From the NCBI GenBank assembly GCA_023159155.1, contig JAJNNX010000037.1, forward strand, positions 62,001 through 126,000: a stretch of 64,000 nucleotides of DNA, read 5' to 3'. Source of the DNA: Ustulina deusta. Its lineage: Eukaryota > Ascomycota > Sordariomycetes > Xylariales > Xylariaceae. The translations under genes were made by a program, and so were the position numbers. Position 1 is the first letter of the stretch; the number at the start of each line of letters is the position of its first letter. The notes under the pieces were generated by a model that did not search any database, had not been told where the DNA came from, and worked only from the letters and a program-made list of their open reading frames with translations. Of the stretch, positions 48,769 to 60,297 are shown one piece after another.

Positions 48769-51495
48769 ATTTCGCTGGCCTGCGGGATTTGGCTTAATAC
48801 ATTATTCAGTTGTCAAATTTAAATATATTACTATTAACTTATTCTGTATGTTAACAATCATATCAGCTGCGTGAACCTGTCAGGGATATATATCACACTA
48901 CCCTGGGGAGTGTGTATATCAGTATTCTGTATATATATTGGTGTCGACCCCCTAGATATTTGGGAGGTTCAGGAATTAATTGACCACTCTGTTGAGCCCT
49001 ACCTACTACTACCTACCTCCTTCCTAGCTGCAGATGAGTCTCTCTATTCACTCTGGGCCACCGTGCCTGACAGAACCATTTGTATTGACATTCCAAATAT
49101 TGCACCTGATTCCCTTACCGGCTCTATGACCGCCCCACAATCTTGAACTCCCGAAATCTGTCCCATAATTGTGTCGTGATCTATGAGTGCCTTGTTAGTT
49201 ACAACCGGACGGAAGCTTTAGTGTTGAGCCTAAATCAACGAGATAACCCCTGTAAGAGGTAAGATACAGCTTTTGGTGTCGTCCACTCAGCTCTCAATGC
49301 ATGGTCCCGCGCACAAGGCTCGGTCTTTTTGATGCTTTGAGGATCACTATTAAGCCCGTGAATCCTCCCACTGTGTTAGAGGTATTGATCCGTCGGCGCG
49401 ACAGGCCACAACATACATACCGCCACCCACGTCTCACACAGCTGCGCAGCAACACATCGATCTCAAACCTCAGGGGCTGCCAGGTAATTGCAGAGCTAGA
49501 ATCGCAGGTTTGCTACAAGGCTGACTTGCCCTATGTCTGATCTAATTAAATCGCGACTTGATAGCGCGAAATAATTCACATATTCCAGGAGGCTATGGCC
49601 CATTAGCTCTTTTTATTTTATTTTATTATTTTATTGTAAAAAAAAAAAGATTTGATTCCTTTATCCTCAGTTTCTAGCCTATTTATACTATTTTCTCCTA
49701 CGTAGCCTTTGCATCTCCACGGATCTAACTCGTGTAGCGTTAAAAGAGCTCCTGACTCTAGATTCCTATTCTTTGAAGCATGGGGAAGTAATAATTAATA
49801 TCGCAATAGGCCCATTGACTATTATAGCCCTTGAATCAACGCCTGCGGGCCTAATCGAGGGCTTCGACTTGATAGCTTAATCGGAGTATTTATATTTCCT
49901 GTTAGTTTCCCTCGTTCCTCTCGCCGCTAGATTCTTTTTTTTTCACTTAATCACTATTTCTTTGCATGATTTCCTCCTCACGCATATTTCTCCCGTCTAT
50001 TTTGGACTTTGTTGTTTGTTAATTAAAAACGGCTGTTTTGTGTTCCATTCACCACCGTTCCTCTGTTTCGTCTATTACCTGTGCCCCCAAATAGGTCTCC
50101 GTTGCTTCTAGAACTTGGGCATGTAATATCGCAGCCCTGAGCAATCCCCCGTTAATCATACAATAATATTTGCCTCTCTCTTAGAAATCGACATCACACT
50201 GTTTCCCTCACGGGCTCAAAAGCTTGAACCTTTCTTCTCTATAGCAATGGATTATAAATTCTCTCTTGTTCCATCAATATCGAGTTTCCACCCTTTTCAC
50301 CTCACCATTTATTTCAACACAATGACTAGCCTTTCAGGCACTCGGAAATATATTCAATTTACTAATAACAACCCTCTATAGCAAAGGCCTTAACCCATTG
50401 TATGCCAAATTGGAGCCTAGTGGTTTATTCATACTTTTCAGCTGTCTCGTTTCCTTCGACCCCTTTGGACTTCTATGTCTCATTTCAAGAAGGGGTTCAA
50501 CGACCCTTATACGGCTTCTCTCAAGGCTCCAGACATTTGAGGAAGGCTACGCTGGAGACGGCTTGGCGACTGTTTATGTATGATGCATGCAAAAGACCAA
50601 CATTAATTTCGCCCCCTGCAGTGGGCAACTTGGGGGCCGCCCCACCAATGTCAAGTTTACTCTGCTGATGTGCCAGTCTCATTCGAAGCCTTACACACAT
50701 CGTCGAGCGTGTGATGTAATTATGGAAAATACAACACTGCTGCATCACAATGTCACTAAACTGTCCCATGGACGAATTGAAGTTGTTCGCCGTAGATAGA
50801 TACCCATCTAACACGGGAATGCTGCAGGGCGCAGAAAAAGAAAAAGGCATACACACCACCTTTACAGTAACGCCTGCTACCTAGCATGCAGGCCTTGACG
50901 CCTCGTCTTGATTGCGCTGCTTGGCGATGCCGATCGAACTAGCTGTTGAGTTGCATAAGGCATTATCGCGATTGCACCATCTGATCAAGCACAACCGACC
51001 CGAAGGCGAGAGTTGCCGCCCAATGATCCGCCAACTGCTAATTATAGACACTATTATCTTGGCTGCTTCTCCAGAGAAGCCCCCTTACGGATTCCGTTGT
51101 TTAGTATCTGGATATATTATATACCGACCCCATTTGTTTTGCATCAACAGCTAACGGGCGGCGAAGCTGGATAGGCCGCGCCTGACTCCAACCACACTCT
51201 GCAGTTTGCAGTTTTCCTTCCACCCCGCAGGGATGCCACTAACAGCTAAAAAGGGTGTCTCTTCACAGTCCACATATGTAGGTTAGCTCTAACATGCTTA
51301 TTGTCATACTTGCTACCTGTAGCTTGAGGAAATGAAGACATTTTTCTCTAGGCAGATCGAAACTGCCGCGAAATCACTGTCACGGCGAGCGACAAGATTG
51401 TCTACTCGGGTACCGTCATCTTCACACTGTCTAGAACTAAGCCAAAGGACACAATAAATCGGGGCCGAGGTAGCCTCAGGAGGTGCGATTGGAAA
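48769..51495. other. Gene-free 2.7 kb, partly T-rich
   Basis: No gene is supported. Positions ~49,560-50,400 are AT-rich with T runs, a TTTTATT repeat near 49,610 and an A12 run near 49,637, but much less extreme than the left-edge AT island, so only mild or no RIP is implied. Short frames at 48,871-49,146 and 50,398-50,668 have no recognisable features. Confidence 0.5.
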
Positions 51496-53356
51496 ATGTG
51501 GTGGTCTGTCGGCAAGCACTGGCTACCAGAAACCGCCAGCTTAGTTTTCGCCCTTTCCGTCTCTGTGGCTATCGTCGTCCTCCTCGCCACTCGGCAGGGC
51601 AAGCCTCAGCCGGATTGGCCCTCCTTACTGAACATCAACACTCTCTTATCGATCTTCTTCACCACCTTGCTGAGAGTATCCATCCTCTTCCCCGTGGCCG
51701 AAGCCATCACTGAGCTGAAGTGGATCTGGTTCGCCAATGTCCATCCGCTGAGAGACATCGACCGCTATGAAGCCGCAGGCCGGAGCCCATGGGGTGCGCT
51801 CAAACTCCTGTGCAGGCGTCCCGCCGACGCTTTGACGTCTTTCGGGGCCGCCATCACCGTTGTCTCACTTGCCATCGATGCATTTTCCCAGCAAGTCTTG
51901 CATTTTTACACTTGTCCCCAGCCCGCCAAAGGAATGTCAGCTTCCATCACTCGGACGAATAACTACACCGTGGGCGGCTTTTCATACGGGGTGGGAATTT
52001 CTGAGCCAGATGTCAAGATTACAGCTGCTCTTTACGAAGGGCTGTTGGATCCGCCGGTCAATGCCTCGTCCATTGTTCCCACGTCGTGCTCGTCGGGAAA
52101 TTGCACGTTCACCGGTACTTACAGATCACTTGAAATGTGCTCTTCGGTGCAAGATATATCCAGCCAGATCACCGCGCGGCGACTTTGACCCCATGAATAA
52201 CTGTAATTACTTTCTCCCTTCTGGTGTGTATATTGGTGGTGGTAATATCCTCACAACGGCGCCTGGCGACGGAGACCAGATCAAGTTCACAGAGGACAGG
52301 CCGATGTTCGCCATGGAGGTTCTAATGGTTGGTCTCGACTGCCATGACATTAGGAAAGATACACTGTTCGACAGAGCAGAATGCTTGTCGCGCCCTAAAG
52401 CATTCCACGTTGCTTTCTCACCCTGCATCCATACATATAGTGAAGTGAGTTATTCGAATGCAATATCCAATGAGCGCGTGGTGTCGACGAACCTGCTCGC
52501 CGCGATCCAGCTCGGTTCTACCGGCAGAACAGAATACTACAGCTTAGCAGGCGATTTCCCCTCGTATCCCGGCGTCAATTGCACTCCATCGGACTCGCCC
52601 AAGGGGCGCAAGATCCAGCCCACGGGCCTCTTGACAAACGGCCTGCGCTACGCCAAGCACGCGTACAACGCGTCTGAAGATCCCAATACGCTGTATATCG
52701 ATCGAGAATGCAGTTTCGAGTTTGGTTTCGCTGCTGCAACCGCCCTTAGCTCTTCTCTAACCACCGTCTTCTTCGGAAAGCCAATAAACCAGCCGAATAA
52801 TCTCACAACACCTCGCTGGATTTCCTCGCCAGCGAATGGCGACCAGTGGCTCAAAACGCTCTGGGCCGAAGGCATGGCTGATATCGCAAGTGTGACCAGT
52901 TACATGAACGGCGTTATCTCGAGGGCTATACGGAACGAGGGCGACCCTTCGAACAGCGGGCCTTTTGCAGGGACCATCATGGTCAGCGAGACGTGTGTTG
53001 GAGTCAACTGGGCATGGCTTGCGTTACCGGCCGCTCTGTTATTCTTCTCGCTCGTCTTCGTGCTGCTCGCGGGCATCCAGTCCGGTCGGTACACGCGTCC
53101 AGGGTCTCTGCAGAGCGGACGAAAACCCTGGAAGTCGTCGACTCTCCCACTGATGTGGTGTGGAGTGGACGACGAGACGAGATATCGATTTCCCCCCTTC
53201 GCCGAAATCAGAGACATGCAGACAAGCGCGGACGAGGTCAAGGTTCGGCTGAGAAGGGTTGTCGGAAACGTGGGCGATAATGGACAGACGAACGAGCTTG
53301 GGTTTCGTGGTAGGTGGATTTTACAACGGGAACAGACAAAGGACGACGGGCGATGA
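51496..53356 (+). CDS. DUF3176 fungal membrane protein, apparently frameshifted
   Basis: The first frame (51496-~52175) contains the DUF3176 signature: hydrophobic helices, LLSIFFTTLLRVSILFPVAE, ITELKWIWF, HPLRDIDRYEAAGRSPWGAL, and SCSSGNCTFTGTYRSLEMCS. The rest of the family sequence continues in the next frame (~52,175-53,356). It contains DPMNNCNYFLPSG, an extracellular Cys-containing domain with N-glycosylation sites, a final helix (WAWLALPAALLFFSLVFVLL) and a basic cytosolic tail of ~85 aa. A one-base shift near 52,165-52,180 (GC-rich CGCGCGGCG) explains this. A 49-nt GT-AG segment at 52115-52163 would also restore frame, but it would remove residues that fit the conserved domain. The N-terminus may lack an upstream exon. 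The function is unknown; members are polytopic with a large extracellular domain. Confidence 0.75.
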
Positions 53357-54916
53357 TGATATGGTCGGCGTCAATACCTATACAATGACCACTGCGCCCG
53401 AACAAAGTGTTTCCAGTCGTTCTTTTGTATTCAGAGAAGCTCTCTAAGTAATAGGTATCTGGGAATACACGTAATGTTATACGGAAGGTCTACGCGACCC
53501 CAACCCACATGAAGGCCTCGGTGATCATCTCCGCGTGTCTCGGTGAGGCTATTCAGCCCTTGCTAATCTCAGAAATATTCGCGGCCATCGGAGGTTAGCA
53601 AGCCCAATGGAATTGTATATATAGACCTAAGGCCAGCCTGAGATACCAAAAGCTTCCGAATGGGCCATACGGACCTTGGCGACCTTAGTAGTGATGAAAA
53701 CAAAATCTACAGCTCTAGCGCCTCTTGACACTAAAGCAGTATTTCAGCAAGTAGATTATTGCAATATTGAGACCAATCTCCAAGCTCTTGTTATACGTAG
53801 CTAGGTCATCCGGTTTGGTTCTGTGCTCAATCAGTTGCTCGTGGCTAATATCGGTAGTTATTTCTTCTTCATCTATTCATATTCATGTACCACCGATGCA
53901 GGACAAGGAATATTAGCTGTGGAGAAGAGTATTTTTTTATTGTATATAGGGCTTAAGGAAGGAATAGAAACCTTGATAAACCTGTTCAACTCCCTAGAAA
54001 AGCTAAGTCTTTAGGCACGACTGTAATTTATTTCGTGACGGACTACCGCAAGGCTGTCATGAGCTACAGTGAGGCCAATCGCAAGGGCGATTGCAAAGGC
54101 CATTCCAGCTGCGCAGAAGACCTTCGTAACGCTTGGCCAGTCGCGTACACCTCATATGGCGAGCCCACAGATTGGCTGGGATGCTCCTTTTTCTACCATA
54201 GAATTTACGAATATCTGAGCCTCGTTGACCCCTGTAAGGTGCCGGCCACATATTTTCCATCACATTTTAGAAGCCTGTCATTGGCAGTGTACCCCTGGGA
54301 AAATTGACCGAATATTCATACTCTTTAAGTTGAAAAAAATATAGAAGTTCTCTGTCTGGAATTACATACGACTTGGTTGTAACTAACATGTCGAACTGTC
54401 AATTTAGATTTCACCGGGAAAGCTGTCGAGCCTAGGTCACTAGAGCCTCTGCAGGTATAAAAATATAACATTTAAGTCCTAACGAGAGAATATCTAATAG
54501 CTTCTAGATAATAAGTTCCCTGCTGTATCGCCAAAAATCTAGTTGCATGGCTCTTATTTACTGGTACGAAACAAATCTTCTCCATTGTAGAGCACAAGCT
54601 CAAAGTCATATCCCATAGGCAAATTATCGCTATAGCTTCGCCCAGTAACTAAATTACGTTTGTCATGACTATTTGGCATAGTCATCCTTATAGTGAATAT
54701 AGGTGCCATGATGCTCAAGTTTGCCCACCCAAAGATTCGCCATCAAATGATTACAACTAGGCATACACATGAATATATATAGGGTCTAGTCCTCTCTCTT
54801 TCTTTCTTTTCTTCCCTTCATTCTATCCCATTCTACATTTGTAATGAATGGAGTTGAATGTCATTTCACATGATCAGAACCATTGGGCAAGGACCACCAC
54901 ACTTTCAGCTGTATCA
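53357..54916. other. Intergenic with mini-element copy 2
   Basis: About 1.56 kb between the DUF3176 gene and the 3' end of the beta-glucosidase gene. It contains the 58-bp element at 53692-53749. A 90-codon frame at 54035-54307 has a compositionally protein-like sequence (for example KGDCKGHSSCAEDLRNAW) but no recognised family and no ATG start. Confidence 0.5.
53692..53749 (+). mobile_element. 58-bp TG...CA mini-element, copy 2, with AGTAG target duplication
   Basis: Identical to the copy at 9064-9121 across all 58 bases and in the same orientation. It is flanked by AGTAG on both sides (53687-53691 and 53750-53754). Flanking sequence outside the 58 bp is unrelated to that of copy 1, so the boundaries are exact and segmental duplication is excluded. 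The ends TGATGAAA/TTTCAGCA form an imperfect inverted repeat. No coding capacity; the maximal frame is ~18 codons within the element. Confidence 0.75.
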
Positions 54917-57900
54917 CTAAGACAGCTTGGCCTTGAGAGGTAGGTTTCGGCTGCTTGGGCCGACAAAGACGGTCTTGGGGTATTTCGAGACGACCCAATC
55001 CTGAGAGGCGATGTCCCAGTTGCTCACATCGCGACGGGTAAGCGGGGCGCGGAATGTGACCGTCTGGCCGGGATTGATGCGGATACGGTCAAACCCACGG
55101 AGAACGACTAGCGGATCATCGGGGCCACCGAGAGAGACATAAAGCTGTGGGACCTCGTCGCCAACAATGTCGCCTGTGTTGGTGATGTTGGCGGTAACAA
55201 TGTATAACTCGTCCCACAATAACCGGTTTCCACCAGGAGTATCGGTAAGGGCGGGTGCGGCAGGCTGGAGATCTTGAGCTTCTGAGTCGAGTGCTCCTAG
55301 AGGCAAAAACTCCTTAGCGGCTTGCCCGTATTCAGGGTCCGCAGAAGCCTCCTTTAGCGATGATGTGGTATTTAAAAATGGATAAATGAACTCCGGGATG
55401 TACCGCATCGAGCTGGGGAAGGCATAATCTTCGATATTTTTTGAGAAGTTACCAAATGTGGGCGCTTTGGTGGTCTTGCCCTTTGTCGGCTTGTATGGAC
55501 CAGCGTTCGTTTTCTCAACCTTAATATCGGCGTACTTAAAGCTAGTGTACGACAGACCAAAGCCGAAATCGAAGATTGGCTTGATGTTAGCCTTGTCTAG
55601 AGCGCGGTAGTCGATGAAGTTGCCCTCAGTGAAGTCCTGCTGGGGCGCACCGTTCCCGTTATTTGGTACATAGAGAACGTCAGCACCGTAGTCCTCGCGC
55701 TTGGCAGCCCAGGTAAAAGGTGTACGGGCTGCGGGATTCACTTTCCCGTAGAGAACGTCGACGATTCCGCGACCGCTTTCTTGGCCGGGCAAGCCAGCCC
55801 AGAGGATTGCAGTTACATTAGGAGAATCATACCAGTCGGTAACGAGGGTAGGGCCAACAGAATGAATGACAACTATTGTATTGTTGCAAAGGGAGGACAC
55901 AGTTTTGATCAATTCATCGCCATTGCCCCACAGCGTCAGATTTGTTCGGTCACCCTCGTTACCGTCGATGTCGATGAAACCTTCACCCGAGTCCGCGTTC
56001 ACGAAGACTAGGGCTGTTGCCCCGTCTTGCTTTACGAGTGACTCAATAGCATCAGTGGCATAGTTATCCAACACTGCCTCTAGGCGAGTGTGATCGTCAA
56101 TTGCCTGCTGATTGAGAGCCTCCAGGGGAGTGATCAGGTAGGGGAAATTTGCTGTGCCTGAACCCCAGGCCATAGCAAGAGTGCCAGAGTTGCAGTCCTG
56201 GTTAGCACACCCGTTGGGACCCAAGGGCTTCGGGCCCGCATCTTCGCCAACAACGGTAAGGAATTTTGGTTTCTTGAGAGGTAAAACTCCCTCGTTCTTT
56301 AATAAAACTGTTGACTTCCCGGCAATCTCCCTGATCAGAGTCCCGTGATCACCTTGCACATCAACGTGCCAATTCACCTGTTGGTAGCCGTCTCCGACAC
56401 CGGCGTGAAGATAGCCGTAGGTATCCAAAGTCCACGAGTCCATATTAATAGGTTCTAGCCCTTCAACGGTCTGCCCAACTTTGAAGAAGGCTGCCATAAT
56501 TCTCATCGCCATGTCGTCAATACGGTACGCAGGGACTGTCCCGTTCAGCACCGCAACAGCTATATAAGAATCCATATGTTAGCAATTACGGTGATGGTGA
56601 AGACTTGGCTAATGCTCCACAGAATATGGAAGCAAATGGGAACTAGAAGACGTACTAAGATTAGTGCCCCAAAAAGACAAACCAGTTTGGAATTCTGTGT
56701 CACCAGGCATACTCATGTCCAAGCCAGCTACTGCAGAGGCAACGCCGGTGTGTTGGGCTTGCCAATCGCTCATGACGAAACCCTGGAAACCTAATTCGCC
56801 CTTGAGAATACCATTCAATGCCTTCGAATTCTGGCAAGCGTGGCTGTTATTGATTTGCTGATATGAGCACATAACGGAGCCAACACCCGCTCTTACTGCA
56901 TCGGCGAACGGCCAAAGGTACGTTTCATGCATAGTCTTGTCGTCAAGGTTGGAAGAAAGGGTGTCGGTGATATTGTAACCTCGATCTACCGATTCTCCGA
57001 CTTGTCGAAAGTGCTCTTGTGATTGAATTAGCTTCAATGTCACAAGTTGTATCCTAGCACCATACCTTGTTCATTTAATATGAAGTGCTTTGCACAGGCG
57101 ACGACGCCGGCGTCTTGGATACCCTTGACGGTCTCACTCATGCCAACGCCGGTGAGATATGGATCGGGCGAAAAACCTTCCCAATTCCGCCCTCCCTCTG
57201 GAGTGCGGCCGAGGGGGCCAGCGACAGGCCCCAGCACGACGTTGACGCCCTTCCCCTTATGCTCTTCACCCATCGCTTTGCCTCGGCGGTACATTAAATC
57301 CCTATCGAAGGAAGCGGCGACAGTTTGGCCGGAGCTAAAAGCGGAGGCAAAGTCGGCAAACCGAATGCCGAGGGGGGAGTCCTGCATGCAAAGACGGCGG
57401 AGGCCGAGTCGCGGGACGCTCCCTGTCTCGCCGACGCATTGTCCGCTTTCCCAGCTGTAGAGATAAAGAGTGAGTTGCAGTTCTATCGATTTGAACTCTT
57501 TAGAAACCAGCTACCTACCCGATGCCGGTTGTGAGGTTGACTTTCTCGGCGAGTGTCAACTGTGAGACGAAATCTCGTGCTTTCGCGTAGGCCTCTTCCC
57601 AGCCAATCGCCTGTGAATTCATCCATGGGGATGGATAGTGTGGCTCGGAGTGAGCAGGCTCGGTGCTGGGATAGTCTTGCTGCTGTGGGGCTAATTAGCT
57701 ACTGTACTCGGGGCTCGATGTAACGGGGCTCGATGTAACAAAGCTACCGGCAATGGGACGGAGGAGAGGACCAATTGATCACCTCTCTCTAGCTCATTCT
57801 ACTTGAGATTAAATTTCATTCTCTAGTACCAAGCTTCGCCCCCCCTAAACATACGGGGCTAATTGGGTAAGTGATACCAAAGAGTCAAGGCTCGGGGCTG

Positions 57901-57994
57901 AGGAGGACATTGCAATTTGAGTGGATGAACATACCGAGGCGGCAGCGGCGCTGCATGCAGCCGCCAGCAAGGCGCTGAACGTGGAAGTGCGCAT
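54917..57994 (-). CDS. Secreted GH3 beta-glucosidase
   Basis: Five minus-strand exons (57994-57935, 57682-57519, 57454-57066, 57015-56656, 56559-54917) give 871 aa. It hydrolyses cellobiose and other beta-glucosides outside the cell. Residues 1-19 are a signal peptide ([19 protein letters not shown]). The N-terminal (beta/alpha)8 domain shows [60 protein letters not shown] and the nucleophile Asp288 in GFVMSDW. The second domain has [13 protein letters not shown] and [20 protein letters not shown]. The C-terminal fibronectin-III-like domain ends with [19 protein letters not shown]. Many NxT/S sites fit a secreted glycoprotein, and the length matches the ~860-aa BGL1 class. All introns are canonical and 50-96 nt except intron 1 (252 nt). 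Regulation by carbon source is expected from the family, but no creA-type cluster was confirmed. Confidence 0.95.
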
Positions 57995-60297
57995 AACGTT
58001 GCCTGTGTGTTCGGCCTGTCGTCGTGGTGCAACTCAGAGCCCAGCCTGGAGAATACGTGTAACGAGTGCTCTGCCTGGGGACGGTGAGACAGACGCTGAG
58101 ACAAGAGCGAGAAGTGACGGCGTCTACGGAATGCGGTCTACCCAAGTGGTTCTTATATAGAGCGTACCAAGGCTACGTACCGATGTTACCAAGGGAGCGG
58201 TGATCCTCGTCTGGAACGGTTACTACCTGTGTTCTTTCTTGCAGCTCTGCGCAGGGTTCCGGAAGCGGACACAACGTCGAGATTGGTCAGATGATGATCA
58301 GGCCCTGGTTCTCGGTCAGATCCAAGGTCAGGACTCTGATCGGAACTGGGTGTTCAATGCCTCATTGCATTAGCATGCTGCACACCTGCTGATGGAGAAG
58401 CCGGCAGGTTTTCTATTGCCACTAATGAGCAACAAAAGCAACACTAGGGCGCCCTTGGACCCATCTTGGCCATGTGGATAGCAGCATTGTGGACATCGTG
58501 GCGAGGAATAACACCGCAGTGTAGACGGGTTCGCGCAACACAGGGAGTGTAAATGTGCCAGCCCATAGTCGGGTTCTCCGCATTCCTCCAAATTGCCCAC
58601 GTATAAGTAGTGAAGATGGGCCCCCGAGCCCTTGAACCGTACTCGTGCTGCTACTACGGAGTACTGCCACAAGCCAGACTTGGTGCACTGTAGGTAGTTT
58701 GCTTGTTGGAGACGTTTCGGGGTAGGTTACATTGACAGATCCCTGGGATGATACCTACAGCACGGTCCGGTCTCGTAAAGCAAAGAAATGGAGACTGAAG
58801 CGCTGCAGTTTCTTGCCCATCATCTGATGCCTATCCCCATCTTTTCGTGATCCTTGTCCAGTCCACCGGTAGTGTGTCAGTGAATACTCAGAACAGGGAA
58901 AGTCGATGGAGACGGGCCGATGATGGACGGTGAGTTGGTGCTGTGGTGAGCTGGAATCTCCCAAGTGGCGGTGGGGTCCGGACCAATACCCCGAGCATTT
59001 CCCCTGGTCGGCGCAACGGTTCACCAATCCCCAGTAGCAACACAGTTGAAGATCAACTTACAGCAGTGCCTAGCGTATCTCGACAGCATTCTACAAACCA
59101 GCTTAGCTGCGTACCCTAGGCCGCTTAGTTGAAGGTACTCAAGGGAGCCATCATCGGCACTTACCAATTCCCGCTTTTGCGGGGTAGTGCAGATGACACT
59201 ACCAAGGTAGACCCGGGGTAGATGGTATAAATTGAGTTGGGTCTTACCGAGACAGGCAAGTAGGCTTAGTATAGCGAGGTACCACAGACGCGAAGCTCAA
59301 TTCGTCGTTTCCCTTGCTGATTTTTTACATGAATAATTTCAAGTGACTAGTACAAAGGCCAGAATATATGAATTTGAGTGGTAAGTTTAAGTGCAAGTCG
59401 AGGGATGTTCATGCAGGGCGGTGAATGTCTGTGTGCTTGCGACGGTACAATTACTTTGGTGATCAAATAATAATAATAATAATACTACTATGTAGGTATG
59501 TAATAATAATTAATGTATCGTCTGACATGCATTACTACCACGCGAATCCTTATAATTGGCCAGGCAAGCCCCTTGGTATCATTTTGTATGCAAACCACGT
59601 TCCTATCATGACGTTTGCCATTCTCGTATTCCCGTGCCCTGAGGAAAAAATTACACCGAGCTTATTACGCCACTCGAAGCTCCCCAAGTCTAGAGAAGTA
59701 CTTAATGATGGCCACCAAGGACGGATAAAAATGCTACCAGTCGTGAGTTCGTAAGTCCAACTGGCGAAACAGAATAAGTTCCCTCTTTTGTTTTTCGCGC
59801 CTGCCCATGAACCTTGGCTCTGGTATCCCAGATGCATATTAGTTTCACGGGTCAGGAATAGCTCCATGCAATCCGGTCTTGTTGGTCGGGATCCGAAGCT
59901 AAGGGTCTGCACTAATTGGGCCCAGGTTCAACAAAAGCGATGTGGGGGAAATGATCCACCTCTTCTGACGTTAACGTTCAGCCTTGATATAATTGCGTGG
60001 AAACGTTACACAGCCTTCCGACGTCCTGGCAACATGGGCTGATATTCCTTGCTATCCACAAGGCTGTCTTGACTGTTGTGAATGGTTTCTGCATTTGCAT
60101 CTGATTAAGAGTTCGTACCACCGACAGGCACTTCACTGAAATGAAGCTTAGGTTCGTGTTAGTCCAAGATGATCGTCTTGCCAAGGTAGGACGGTCATCC
60201 TCTTACCGAACGTTAACAAAAGACCCGGATCCCGTAGTCTGATTTATCCCCTTTTTCAATGAAGCTCGCTTTTTTCTTGCCAAAATAGGCTGCGATG
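57995..60297. promoter_or_regulatory. Upstream region of beta-glucosidase and intergenic DNA
   Basis: The beta-glucosidase promoter lies to the right of 57,994. The remaining ~2 kb up to the 3' end of the coiled-coil gene has no supported gene. A (TAA)n run occurs at ~59,467-59,482. Frames near 58,370-58,690 and 59,425-59,912 lack features. Confidence 0.45.

Noticed and set aside
57040..57460. Plus-strand frame of 137 codons opposite the beta-glucosidase
   Set aside because: Antisense to exon 3, which carries unmistakable GH3 motifs on the minus strand.
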